Shown piece after piece: positions 44,864 through 53,319 of a stretch of 64,000 nucleotides of DNA. How positions within the stretch are numbered: position 1 is the stretch's first letter; every line of letters begins with the position of its first letter. This stretch comes from Bradyrhizobium sp. AZCC 2176 (GTDB lineage Bacteria > Pseudomonadota > Alphaproteobacteria > Rhizobiales > Xanthobacteraceae): positions 1,178,001 to 1,242,000 of the forward strand of contig NZ_JAZHRX010000001.1 of the NCBI RefSeq assembly GCF_036924645.1. The letters run 5' to 3'. A program made the translations under genes and the position numbers. The notes beneath the pieces were generated by a model, which saw only the letters and a list, made by a program, of their open reading frames with translations, was not told the origin of the DNA and ran no database searches.

Positions 44864-45511
44864 CTACGCAGGTTTCGCCTTGATGTTCTCGTCCTGCCAT
44901 GCCGCCCAGGTCGGGCGATCGATCTGGAACAGGTCGGTGGAGCGTGCATACCAGCCGCTGCCGTGCATGCGGGCGATCAGACGCAGCGCCTGCGTATCGA
45001 TGTGACAGCGCTCCTTGTCCAGGATCACAGCATCGTCGACATGGGCGCGGACCACCCGGCCGATGACGGTGGTCTGCCGCGGCCCCGTCACCAGCGAAGC
45101 GAGGACCCGGCATTCGAACGACACCGGCGATTCCGCAATGCGCGGCGGACGTACCGCCTGCGAGGCAGCCTGCGTCAGCCCGGCCAGCGTCAATTCGTCG
45201 ATCTCGGGCGGCGCGTCGATACAGGTGATGTTCATGGCCTCGGCGTTGGCTTCGCCAACGAGGTTCACGACGAATTCCCCGGTGTCGAGAATATTGGCCG
45301 CCGTGTCCTTGAAGCGTTCCGAGCCCGCCAGCAGACCGATCGCGACCGTGGGCGGCTCATGCCCCATCACGTTGAAAAAGCTGAAGGGCGCGGCATTGAT
45401 CACACCGTTCGCGGAGAGCGTGGTGATCCAGGCGATCGGCCGCGGCGTCACCGTCGCGGTCAGGATCTTGTAGCGGCTCTGCGCCTCCAGCGTCTCCATG
45501 TCGAAGATCAT
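44864..45511 (-). CDS. flavin reductase family protein (FMN-binding split barrel)
   Basis: A 215-aa DIM6/NTAB-type flavoprotein. YKILTATVTPRPIAWITTLS, INAAPFSFFNVMGHEPPTVA and EFVVNLVGEANAEAMN are characteristic of this group (the type that binds FMN and serves a partner oxygenase, or is itself an oxidoreductase). No separate flavin monooxygenase large subunit is adjacent. The gene is in a run with the FAH hydrolase and the cupin dioxygenase (9-bp gap to the FAH gene). Confidence 0.85.
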   Translation of the reverse strand: MIFDMETLEAQSRYKILTATVTPRPIAWITTLSANGVINAAPFSFFNVMGHEPPTVAIGLLAGSERFKDTAANILDTGEFVVNLVGEANAEAMNITCIDAPPEIDELTLAGLTQAASQAVRPPRIAESPVSFECRVLASLVTGPRQTTVIGRVVRAHVDDAVILDKERCHIDTQALRLIARMHGSGWYARSTDLFQIDRPTWAAWQDENIKAKPA

Positions 45512-45520
45512 GCCGGCCTC

Positions 45521-46432
45521 TCAGATCGCCACCACCGGGTGGCGCAGCCGGCCGATGCCGGTGACTTCCGCTTCGACCACGTCACCTGGCCACAGCCATT
45601 CCTGCGGCGAGCGCCCGGCGCCGACGCCCTCGGGTGTCCCCGTCGCGATGATATCTCCCGGCTCCAGCGTCATCGCGGCCGAAATGTCTGCGATCAGGAG
45701 CGGGACCTTGAACAGCATATGGCGCGTGTTGGAGCGCTGCTTCTCGACGCCGTTCACCGTCAGCCAGAGATCGAGCGCATGCGGATCCGTGATTTCGTCT
45801 GCAGTAACGATGCACGGCCCGAACGGTCCGTAGGTGTCCTGCCCCTTGGAGTAGATCCATTGGCCGGCGCGGCGATTGTCGCGGGCGCTGATGTCGATCA
45901 TTACGCTGTAGCCGAACACGAAGCCGAGCGCTTCCGCCTCCGACACCCGTCGTGCGGTTCGTCCCATTACGACGGCAAGCTCGACTTCCCAGTCGAGCTG
46001 CTGCGTAATCGCCTTGTTGTGTTGGATGGCCTCGTCCGGCCCGATCACGCTGGTCGGCGGTTTCGAGAAGATGATGGGCTGCTTCGGCAAGTCCTTTGCC
46101 GTGTCGAGGGCGCGCGACGATTCCGCGACGTGCTCGACATAATTGAGGCCGATGCCAAAAATGTTCTTGCGCGGACGCGGGATCGGCGCGAGCAGCCTGA
46201 CATTCGCAAGCGGCAATGCGGCGCCGACCGGCCAGTTATCGTTGCCTTCGCTAAGTATCTTCTTGAGCGCAGCCAATGCCGGTGGCCCGAGATCGATGAA
46301 GTCGAGCATCGATGACGGCAGGGGAGCCCCGGCCTGCTGGCCAACTTTCTCGACGTCCACGACGAGGTCGCCGACAACCGCACCAAGACGGGCTGCAGCT
46401 TCGACCGTACTGCGATAGGTAACAAGACGCAC
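45521..46432 (-). CDS. fumarylacetoacetate hydrolase family protein (fumarylpyruvate hydrolase-like)
   Basis: A 303-aa FAH-fold hydrolase. Metal and substrate motifs are FGIGLNYVEHVAES, PTSVIGPDEAIQHN, LDWEVELAVVMGRTARRVSE, GYSVMIDISARDNR and DIIATGTPEGVGAG. Family members cleave C-C bonds of acylpyruvates and homologues, finishing gentisate or homoprotocatechuate type pathways. It directly follows (downstream of) a gentisate-dioxygenase-like gene, so hydrolysis of a maleyl/fumarylpyruvate-like ring-cleavage product is likely. Confidence 0.9.
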   Translation of the reverse strand: MRLVTYRSTVEAAARLGAVVGDLVVDVEKVGQQAGAPLPSSMLDFIDLGPPALAALKKILSEGNDNWPVGAALPLANVRLLAPIPRPRKNIFGIGLNYVEHVAESSRALDTAKDLPKQPIIFSKPPTSVIGPDEAIQHNKAITQQLDWEVELAVVMGRTARRVSEAEALGFVFGYSVMIDISARDNRRAGQWIYSKGQDTYGPFGPCIVTADEITDPHALDLWLTVNGVEKQRSNTRHMLFKVPLLIADISAAMTLEPGDIIATGTPEGVGAGRSPQEWLWPGDVVEAEVTGIGRLRHPVVAI

Positions 46433-46447
46433 TGTTGCTCTCCTATA

Positions 46448-46543
46448 GCGTTTTCGAGCGAAGTGGATATCGGTTCGCGTGAAGAAAACGCGTCAAAACA
46501 AGAATTTGGAGCTTCGGTTCTGATTCAATCAGACCCGAAGCTC
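46448..46543. repeat. double-hairpin intergenic repeat
   Basis: GCGTTTTC (46448-46455) and GAAAACGC (46484-46491) form one inverted repeat. A second hairpin (46509-46543) pairs GAGCTTCGGTTCTGA with TCAGACCCGAAGCTC (one mismatch) and overlaps the stop codon of the cupin gene. This paired arrangement recurs in Bradyrhizobium intergenic regions as I recall; here it lies between co-directional genes and may punctuate the transcript. Confidence 0.75.
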
Positions 46544-47670
46544 TAAGATACGAGCGGCTGCCGGCCGCCATTGTCGCCAAAAGCTTCCTCGCGGTAGAGC
46601 CCGAGCGCGCGCATGACCGGCAAGTCGTTGAAGGTGAAGAGACAGGCGTCCTCGTTGGCGGAGGCGTTGACATGCTCATGCCAGGCCCAGGACGGAACGC
46701 AGAAGATGTCGCGCTCCTTCCAGTCGAAGCGCCTGCCGTCGATGATCGAGTGCCCGCTCCCCTTGGCGACCTGATAGATGAAGCTACCGGTGTGACGGTG
46801 CGCGCGCGTACTCTCGCCCGGCCGCAGCATCTGCATCGATGCGCCGATCGTCTGCATCACCGGCCCGCCGGTCACTGGACTGACGTAGTTCATGAGAACT
46901 CCGTCATACGGCGAACCATTGGAGGCCTTGCCATAGCGCTGCAGCGCCTCGTAGGTCGGACCCCATTCATATTTCAATAGCGGCGAATATCCCTTGGACC
47001 ATTCCGCGCCCGCCGGACGCAGGCCGGGACTACCCCAGGTGTGCGTCATGTCGTCGACGGGATAGCCGACGCTCTGCTGCAGATCGGGATGAACCACGTA
47101 GAAATTGGCTTCGAGCGTGTTGACCAGGGGAATGTCGAGGCCGTCCTGCCAGATGCAGGGCGTGCCGTCGGCGGAGACGCCGTGTTCGTGCCAGGTGCCG
47201 TTCGGCGTCAGCACGAAGTCGTTGGCGCCGAGCGTCAACTTGTGACCGTCGACGATGGTGTAGGCGCCCTCGCCCTCCATGATGAAGCGAAGCGCGGACG
47301 CCGAATGAGCGTGGGCGGTGGCGACCTCGCCCGGGTGCATGACCTGCAGGCCGGAATAGAGCCAGCCGACTGCGGCGGCGTGCTCACGTCGACCAGGATT
47401 GTTCAGATAGATGACGCGCCGACCGGCCCTCTCCGGCGATACCAGTTCGACGGAGCGCAACACATGCGCGCGGAGGTCCTCATAGCGCCACAACACTGGA
47501 ACCGAAGACGATTTGGGCTGCCAGGGCTCGATCTTGTTCGCGACCGTCCAGAGCGCGCCGGCTTCCAGCCTTTCGAGTTGGTCGTAATAGGCGAGCAGTT
47601 CAGGCGTATCCTCGACATTGGCCCGTCCGGCCACGTCTTCCCGGTGGTTCTCACGCGCTTTCGCTGCCAT
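46543..47670 (-). CDS. cupin ring-cleaving dioxygenase, gentisate 1,2-dioxygenase family
   Basis: A 375-aa bicupin enzyme of the gentisate/1-hydroxy-2-naphthoate/salicylate dioxygenase family, which uses Fe(II) and O2 to open rings. The N-terminal cupin has the metal motif ATAHAHSASALRFIMEGEGA, and the second cupin HRHTGSFIYQVAKGSG and SWAWHEHVN. TVDGHKL-type segment VDGHKLTLGANDFVLTPNGT and WHEHGV are typical. It could act on gentisate, hydroxyanthranilate or a salicylate derivative. Next to it are FAH hydrolase and RidA genes, which suggests ring fission of a hydroxy/amino-substituted benzoate. Confidence 0.88.
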   Translation of the reverse strand: MAAKARENHREDVAGRANVEDTPELLAYYDQLERLEAGALWTVANKIEPWQPKSSSVPVLWRYEDLRAHVLRSVELVSPERAGRRVIYLNNPGRREHAAAVGWLYSGLQVMHPGEVATAHAHSASALRFIMEGEGAYTIVDGHKLTLGANDFVLTPNGTWHEHGVSADGTPCIWQDGLDIPLVNTLEANFYVVHPDLQQSVGYPVDDMTHTWGSPGLRPAGAEWSKGYSPLLKYEWGPTYEALQRYGKASNGSPYDGVLMNYVSPVTGGPVMQTIGASMQMLRPGESTRAHRHTGSFIYQVAKGSGHSIIDGRRFDWKERDIFCVPSWAWHEHVNASANEDACLFTFNDLPVMRALGLYREEAFGDNGGRQPLVS

Positions 47671-47712
47671 GTCGCTCTCCTGTGAGTTGGCGCCGTGTTC
47701 GGCGTCGCGTTG

Positions 47713-48117
47713 TCAGTTCATCCCGTCAGGTATCATTGCGATTGCCTGGATTTCGACCTTGGCGCGATCCTCGATCAGCCCCGATACCTGCAGCGCCGTC
47801 ATGGCCGGAAAGTTCCGGCCCATGACGCCGCGATAGGCCACGCCGATTTCCTTCAGCCGCGCCGAATACTCCCTGCGATCGAGCAGGAACCAGGTCATCG
47901 ACACGATATGCTCGGGCCCGGCGCCGCCGGCCCGCGCCACCGCATCGACGTTCTTCAGGGTCTGGCCGATCTGATCCACCAGATCGTCGGACTCGAACTT
48001 GCATTGCTCGTTCCAGCCGATCTGGCCTGCGACGAAGATCATCTTGCCGCGGGCGGCGATGCCGTTCGCGTAACCGCTCGGCTTGGCCCAACCGGGCGGC
48101 TGCAAGAACTCGAACAT
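47713..48117 (-). CDS. RidA family deaminase-like protein
   Basis: A 134-aa YjgF/YER057c/UK114 family protein. YANGIAARGKMIFVAGQIGW, then DLVDQIGQTLKNVDAVARAG, and IVSMTWFLLDRREY and FPAMTALQVSGLIEDRAKVE, show the fold. The conserved Arg of RidA (usually in the R-P loop near residue 105) is not apparent; PAMTALQV fills that region, so it may belong to an amino-muconate deaminase-like or other subfamily. Proximity to a ring-cleaving dioxygenase hints at removal of an enamine/imine nitrogen. Confidence 0.88.
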   Translation of the reverse strand: MFEFLQPPGWAKPSGYANGIAARGKMIFVAGQIGWNEQCKFESDDLVDQIGQTLKNVDAVARAGGAGPEHIVSMTWFLLDRREYSARLKEIGVAYRGVMGRNFPAMTALQVSGLIEDRAKVEIQAIAMIPDGMN

Positions 48118-48160
48118 TTCTTAACTCCCGTAGCAGGACGCAACCGGACGCCCGCGCGGC

Positions 48161-49336
48161 TTAAGCCACCTTCAGGACGTCGCGTCCGATAATGAGTTTC
48201 TGGACTTCGGTCGCGCCTTCATAGATGCGCAACGCGCGTATCTCGCGATAGAGTTGCTCCACCACCTCACCGGAGCGGACGCCGCGGCCGCCGAACATCT
48301 GCACGGCGCGGTCGATCACTTCTTGCGCGGTTTCGGTCGCGACCATTTTCGCCATCGCCGCTTCGCGCGTTGTGGGAGCCTTCTGCACGTCGCGCCGCCA
48401 GGCTGCGCGATAGGTGAGAAGCGCGCTGGCATCGACATCTGCGGCCATCTCGCCGAGGGCTGCCTGCGTCAATTGCTGGTCGGCCAGCACGCCGCCGAAC
48501 ATCCGCCGTGACAGCGCATGCGCCACTGCCTCGTCCAGCGCGCGGCGGGCAAAACCAAGTGCCGCGGCTGCGACCGAAGCGCGGAAGATATCGAGGGTGC
48601 GCATCGCGATCTTGAAACCTTCGCCCGGCGAGCCCAACAGCCGCGCCGCCGGAATCCGGCAACCTTCGAAACGCAACGTCGCCAACGGGTGCGGCGCCAT
48701 CACGTCGATGCGGTCGGCAATCGAGAATCCAGGATCGTCTGGAAGCACCACAAAGGCGGAAATGCCGCGCGCACCCGGCGCCTCGCCGGTTCGCGCAAAC
48801 AGCGTATAGACGTCGGCGATGCCGCCGTTGGAAATCCAGGTCTTCTCGCCATCCAGGATATAATGGTCGCCGTCGCGCCGGGCGCTGCAGGTCATGGCGG
48901 CAACGTCGGAACCGGCTTCCTTCTCCGACAGGGCGAAGGCCGCGACCCAGTCGCCACGCCGCGCTTTCGGCAGCACCATTGCGCGCAATTCGGGCGAACC
49001 GGCAATCGCCACCGCACCGGTACCGAGTCCCTGCATTGCGAAAGCGAAATCGGCGAGTCCGCTGTGCCAGGCCAGCGTCTCGCGGGCGAGACAGATCAGC
49101 CGGGAATCGATCACCGCATCGGGCCGATCGCCCGCGACCGATGCCTCCAGCAGTCCCGCGGCGCCAAGCTGCCGCACCAGTGAACGGCAGGTCCCGTCGA
49201 CGTCGCCGCCATGCGTATCGCCAAGACTGGCTGCAAAGGCATCGAGCGCCGCAGCGTAATCGCTGTGGCGGGAATCGAAGAACGGCCATTCGAGATGCTC
49301 GCGAGACGGCCCGCGCAACTGCGAAACCGGGGTCAT
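48161..49336 (-). CDS. acyl-CoA dehydrogenase family protein
   Basis: The product is 391 aa from ATG 49336 (the in-frame ATG at 49387 lacks homology). It has WVAAFALSEKEAGSDVAAMT for FAD binding, YILDGEKTWISNGGIADVYT, and the C-terminal catalytic Glu in RIYEGATEVQKLIIGRDVL. The central part is the usual ARRALDEAVAHALSRRMFGG. This is a canonical acyl-CoA dehydrogenase with the catalytic Glu, unlike the pair near 3 kb. It is probably the first gene of the run 48161-42776. A promoter-like TTGACA (reverse strand of 49417-49422) lies about 80 bp upstream. Confidence 0.9.
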   Translation of the reverse strand: MTPVSQLRGPSREHLEWPFFDSRHSDYAAALDAFAASLGDTHGGDVDGTCRSLVRQLGAAGLLEASVAGDRPDAVIDSRLICLARETLAWHSGLADFAFAMQGLGTGAVAIAGSPELRAMVLPKARRGDWVAAFALSEKEAGSDVAAMTCSARRDGDHYILDGEKTWISNGGIADVYTLFARTGEAPGARGISAFVVLPDDPGFSIADRIDVMAPHPLATLRFEGCRIPAARLLGSPGEGFKIAMRTLDIFRASVAAAALGFARRALDEAVAHALSRRMFGGVLADQQLTQAALGEMAADVDASALLTYRAAWRRDVQKAPTTREAAMAKMVATETAQEVIDRAVQMFGGRGVRSGEVVEQLYREIRALRIYEGATEVQKLIIGRDVLKVA

Positions 49337-49613
49337 GTCAGTCTCCCGCAAAGGCCGCTTCAGCGTACGCCGCCAGGCGCGACGCATCCCAATAATGTTT
49401 CATGGCTAAAATATCTTGTCAAGCGAGCCGATCCGGCGACGGAGTCGGCCGGATGTGCATGTAGCTCACGAAATAGGCTCCAAAACTGCACATCAATGCG
49501 CCCAAGGTGTTTTGCCATGCGCAAACGCGCAAGTCCGATTGACATCATTTTTGTTTGATGTCTAAAATTATATTTGGTCATCCGGAGTTCCCCGCAGGGC
49601 CGAGGAGGCGAGC
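49337..49613. promoter_or_regulatory. divergent control region, acyl-CoA dehydrogenase / IOR operon
   Basis: A 277-bp AT-richer gap between divergent catabolic operons, with no gene. Forward: TTGACA (49539-49544), 18-bp spacer, TAAAAT (49563-49568), a good sigma-70 promoter 46 bp before ATG 49614. Reverse: TTGACA (49422-49417). CTAAAAT occurs at both promoters (49405-49411 and 49562-49568). Confidence 0.6.
49541..49562 (+). promoter_or_regulatory. inverted repeat inside the IOR-operon promoter, candidate repressor operator
   Basis: GACATCA (49541-49547) and TGATGTC (49556-49562) are perfect 7-bp inverted arms with an 8-bp spacer. They overlap the -35 and fill the space up to the -10 hexamer, so binding would block RNA polymerase. 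The MarR encoded at the end of this operon (56884) is the natural candidate regulator. Confidence 0.55.
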
Positions 49614-51776
49614 ATGGCAGAACGCTCTTTCGCGCGCGAGGTGGAAGACCTGAAGCTGGGCGCCGGCCAGGAATTTCGCGGCGAAGGTATCCTCGCGATC
49701 ACCAAGGCACTGCTCGAATGCGGCGTCAGCTATGTCGCTGGCTACCAGGGCGCGCCGATCTCGCATCTGATGGACGTGCTGTCGGACGCGCAGGATATCC
49801 TTTCCGACCTCGGCGTGCATTTCGAATCCAGCGCCAGTGAGGCTACCGCAGCGGCGACGCTGGCCGCCTCTGTGATGTACCCGATCCGTGGCGCGGTCAC
49901 GTTCAAGGCACCGGTCGGCATCAACGTCGCTTCCGACGCGCTCGCCAACCTCTCCTCGGGCGGCGTCACCGGCGGCGCGCTCGTCATCATCGGCGAGGAT
50001 TACGGCGAAGGCTCCTCCATCATGCAGGAGCGTTCGCACGCCTTTGCGATGAAGTCGCAGCTCTGGCTGGTCGATCCGCGGCCCAACGTGGCGTCGATCG
50101 TCAAGGCCGTGCACGATTCCTTCGAGCTATCCGAGGCGTCGAATACGCCTGTCATGCTGGAAGTGCGGATACGCGCCTGCCATGTCCATGGACGTTTCGC
50201 TACCCGCGACAATGTCCGCCCCGCCTTTCCGCTGGCCCACGCGCTCGATGCGCCGTCGCGCGATACCAACCGCATCGTACTGCCACCAGCCTCGTTCCTG
50301 CACGAGAAGGAGAAGATCGAGCAGCGCTGGCCCGCGGCGGTCGAATTCATCCACGCGCGCGGCATGAACGAGACGTTCGATGGCGATATCGACGATATCG
50401 GCATCATCATGCAGGGCGGCATGTATAACGGCGTCGTCACCGCGCTGCGCGATGCCGGACTTGCCGACGTCTGGGGCGAGACGCGGGTGCCGCTCTATGT
50501 GATGAACGTGACCTATCCGATCGTCGACCGCGAGGTGATCGACTTCTGTCGGGCTAAGAAGGCCGTGCTGATGGTCGAGGAGGGCCAGCCCGAATTCATC
50601 GAGCAGGCGCTGCACAAGATCCTCCGCAACGCCGACATTCCAGCCAAGCTGCACGGCAAGGACCTGTTCCCGATGGCCGGCGAGTACACCGCGCAAGTCA
50701 TGGGCGGGGCGATCGGCGCCTTCATCCGCCGCTGGCGTCCGGACGCACTGCCCGATGCCGCGCGCGCGCCGAACATCGACCGTGTCGAGGTCGACGACAA
50801 GATCCGTGCGCTGGCCGACGTGGTGCCGCCGCGACCGCCGGGCTTTTGCACTGGTTGTCCGGAGCGGCCGATCTTTTCCGCGATGAAGCTGGTGGAGAAG
50901 GAGCTCGGCCCACATCATATCGCCGCCGATATCGGCTGCCATTTGTTTTCGATCCTGCCGCCGTTCAATATCGGCGCCACTACCATGGGCTATGGGCTCG
51001 GCCCGGCGTCGGCTTCCGCCTTCAACGTTCCGGCGAGCAAGCGCTCGATCTCGATGATGGGCGACGGCGGCTTCTGGCATAACGGGCTGACCAGCGGCGT
51101 CGGCAACGCCGTCTTCAACCAGCACGACGGCGTGATCGTCGTGGTCGACAATTACTATTCCGCCGCGACCGGCGGCCAGGACATCCCCTCCTCCCGCGCC
51201 GACAACCGTTCGCGCTCGACCAAGCATCCGATCGTGGAAGCGGTGAAGGGCGTCGGCGCCAAATGGGTGCGCCAGATCGACCGCACCTACGACGTCACGC
51301 GCATGCGCGACACGCTACGCGAGGCGCTGACAACGGAGGAAAAAGGTCCGAAGATCATCGTCGCCTCGTCGGAGTGCATGCTGAACAAGCAGCGCCGCGT
51401 GAAGCCGCAGGTTTCGGCCGCCGCCAGGCGCGGCGAGCGCATCGTGCGCGAGCGCTTCGGTGTCGACGAGGACGTGTGTTCCGGCGACCACGCCTGTATC
51501 CGTTTGTCCGGCTGTCCGTCGCTGTCGGTGAAGCCGACCAGCGATCCCTTGAAGGACAATCCGGTCGCCGCCGTCGACAATACTTGCGTCGGCTGCGGCC
51601 ATTGCGGCGAGGTCGCGGACGCCGCTGTTCTGTGTCCCTCCTTCTATCGCGCCGACGTCGTTTCCAATCCAACCGCGTTCGAAGCGCGGCTCGACCGCAT
51701 CTGGCAACGGATGATCGGCGCGTTGCAGCGCTGGCGGGCAGGACGGCGGATCATGTTCGAGCAGGAGGTGGCATGA
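49614..51776 (+). CDS. indolepyruvate ferredoxin oxidoreductase-like alpha subunit (TPP, 4Fe-4S)
   Basis: A 720-aa 2-oxoacid oxidoreductase. The N-terminal pyrimidine-binding domain has ECGVSYVAGYQGAPISHLMD, the central region CTGCPERPIFSAM, and the TPP diphosphate loop is MMGDGGFWHNGLTSGVGNAV with the metal-binding VDNYYSAATGG. The C-terminus carries a ferredoxin domain (CVGCGHCGEVADAAVLCPS, plus CSGDHACIRLSGC). It catalyses oxidative decarboxylation of an aryl 2-oxoacid such as indolepyruvate or phenylglyoxylate, passing electrons to a ferredoxin. In this aerobic locus the likely substrate is an aromatic 2-oxoacid such as isatinate. It starts the IOR/Rieske operon and overlaps the beta gene by 4 bp. 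Confidence 0.88.
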   Translation: MAERSFAREVEDLKLGAGQEFRGEGILAITKALLECGVSYVAGYQGAPISHLMDVLSDAQDILSDLGVHFESSASEATAAATLAASVMYPIRGAVTFKAPVGINVASDALANLSSGGVTGGALVIIGEDYGEGSSIMQERSHAFAMKSQLWLVDPRPNVASIVKAVHDSFELSEASNTPVMLEVRIRACHVHGRFATRDNVRPAFPLAHALDAPSRDTNRIVLPPASFLHEKEKIEQRWPAAVEFIHARGMNETFDGDIDDIGIIMQGGMYNGVVTALRDAGLADVWGETRVPLYVMNVTYPIVDREVIDFCRAKKAVLMVEEGQPEFIEQALHKILRNADIPAKLHGKDLFPMAGEYTAQVMGGAIGAFIRRWRPDALPDAARAPNIDRVEVDDKIRALADVVPPRPPGFCTGCPERPIFSAMKLVEKELGPHHIAADIGCHLFSILPPFNIGATTMGYGLGPASASAFNVPASKRSISMMGDGGFWHNGLTSGVGNAVFNQHDGVIVVVDNYYSAATGGQDIPSSRADNRSRSTKHPIVEAVKGVGAKWVRQIDRTYDVTRMRDTLREALTTEEKGPKIIVASSECMLNKQRRVKPQVSAAARRGERIVRERFGVDEDVCSGDHACIRLSGCPSLSVKPTSDPLKDNPVAAVDNTCVGCGHCGEVADAAVLCPSFYRADVVSNPTAFEARLDRIWQRMIGALQRWRAGRRIMFEQEVA

Positions 51777-53317
51777 ACGTCTCGTTCGCCCCCTCCTCCA
51801 TCGCGCTCAGTCAGGCTCGCCCGATCACCGTTGCGGTGCTCGCGATGGGCGGCCAGGGCGGCGGCGTGCTGGTCGACTGGATCGTGGCGCTGGCCGAGCG
51901 GCGCGGCTGGTTCGCGCAATCGACCTCGGTGCCCGGCGTCGCGCAGCGCACCGGCGCCACGATCTATTACATCGAGATGATCGCACCCGACGCGAGCAAG
52001 CCGGATCGTCACCCCGTGCTGTCGCTGATGCCGGCGCCCGGCAAGGTCGACATCGTGATCGGTGCCGAATTGATGGAGGCCGGCCGCGCCATCCTGCGCG
52101 GGCTGGTCTCGCCCGACCGCACGTTGTTGATCGGCTCCTCGCACCGCTCACTTGCTGTGATCGAGAAGACCGCGCCGGGCGACGGCACCGCCGACGCGTC
52201 GCAGGTCTACGAGGCGGCAAATGTCGCGGCCAATCGCTTCATCGCATTCGACATGGCCGAGATTGCGGATGCCACCGGCAGCGTGGTCTCCTCGGTGCTG
52301 TTCGGCGCGCTCGCAGGCTCCGGCGCCCTGCCCTTCACGACCGAGGATTTTGAAGCCACGATCAGGGCGGCGGGGGTCGGCGTCGATGCCAGCCTGCGCG
52401 CCTTCACTGCCGGCCGCGAGCGCGCCGTCGCCACGCTCAAGCAGGATCCGAAGATCAAGCCAGCGGCAAAACCGCCGCTCGCCAAACGCTTTCCGCGCCT
52501 GGAGCCGATCGGTGATGCCGGTTATGACGCGCTGATCGCGCGGGCGCGGCTATTGCCGGAGGCTCTGCACGGTATCGTCGCAGCCGGCCTGCAGCGCGTG
52601 GTCGATTATCAGGACGTCGCCTATGGCCGCGAATATCTCGACCGGCTGGAAGCGATGCCGCGTGACGCAACCGGCCTGCTGCAGGCCTTTGCCAAATATC
52701 TTGCGGTCGCAATGGCCTATGACGACGTCATCCGCGTGGCAGACCTCAAGACGCGCGCGGGACGATTCGACCGGGTACGCCGCGAGGTGCGAGCCGGTGA
52801 CGACCAGGTCCTCGCGATCACCGAATTCTTCCATCCGCGGATCGAGGAAATGGCGGGACTCTTGCCGCCGCGGCTCGGCGAAAAGCTCGAGCGCAGCGAA
52901 CGGCTCGCCCGGCTCATCGATCGTGGACGAAAGTTGCGCACAACCGCGCCGTCGGCGTTCCTGATGCTATACTGCGTGGCGGGCCTGCGGCGATTCCGCC
53001 GCGGCACGCTGCGGCATGCCCGCGAGGTGCGCCATCTCGACGAATGGGCGCAACGTATCTGCAAGTTCGCCGCAAGTGATACAGCGCTAGCCACCGCGGT
53101 GTGCGAAGCCCGCCGTCTCGTCGGCGGCTATTCGGACACACATTCCCGCGGCGAATCGAAATTCGACAAGGTCATGCAGGCGTCCGATCGCCTGTTCGGC
53201 CGGCCCGACGCCGCCGAATGGGTGCAGCGGCTGACCAAGGTCGCGCTGAAGGACGCCGATGGCACTGAGCTCGACGGCGCGTTGCGCACAGTCGAGACTC
53301 TGTTCGAGGACGCCTGA
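51773..53317 (+). CDS. indolepyruvate oxidoreductase-like beta/gamma subunit with C-terminal extension
   Basis: The product is 514 aa from ATG 51773, which overlaps the previous stop (ATGA) and follows GGAGG. Residues about 15-215 are the gamma/catalytic-domain module of 2-oxoacid:ferredoxin oxidoreductases: TVAVLAMGGQGGGVLVDWIV, STSVPGVAQRTGATIYYIEM and VSPDRTLLIGSSHRSLAVIE. The extra about 300 residues (RGRKLRTTAPSAFLMLYCVA, HSRGESKFDKVMQASDRLF) match the extension found in fused or long IorB-like proteins (DUF6537-type as I recall). Together with the preceding gene it makes a two-subunit enzyme. It is 2 bp before the reductase gene. Confidence 0.85.
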   Translation: MNVSFAPSSIALSQARPITVAVLAMGGQGGGVLVDWIVALAERRGWFAQSTSVPGVAQRTGATIYYIEMIAPDASKPDRHPVLSLMPAPGKVDIVIGAELMEAGRAILRGLVSPDRTLLIGSSHRSLAVIEKTAPGDGTADASQVYEAANVAANRFIAFDMAEIADATGSVVSSVLFGALAGSGALPFTTEDFEATIRAAGVGVDASLRAFTAGRERAVATLKQDPKIKPAAKPPLAKRFPRLEPIGDAGYDALIARARLLPEALHGIVAAGLQRVVDYQDVAYGREYLDRLEAMPRDATGLLQAFAKYLAVAMAYDDVIRVADLKTRAGRFDRVRREVRAGDDQVLAITEFFHPRIEEMAGLLPPRLGEKLERSERLARLIDRGRKLRTTAPSAFLMLYCVAGLRRFRRGTLRHAREVRHLDEWAQRICKFAASDTALATAVCEARRLVGGYSDTHSRGESKFDKVMQASDRLFGRPDAAEWVQRLTKVALKDADGTELDGALRTVETLFEDA

Positions 53318-53319
53318 GG

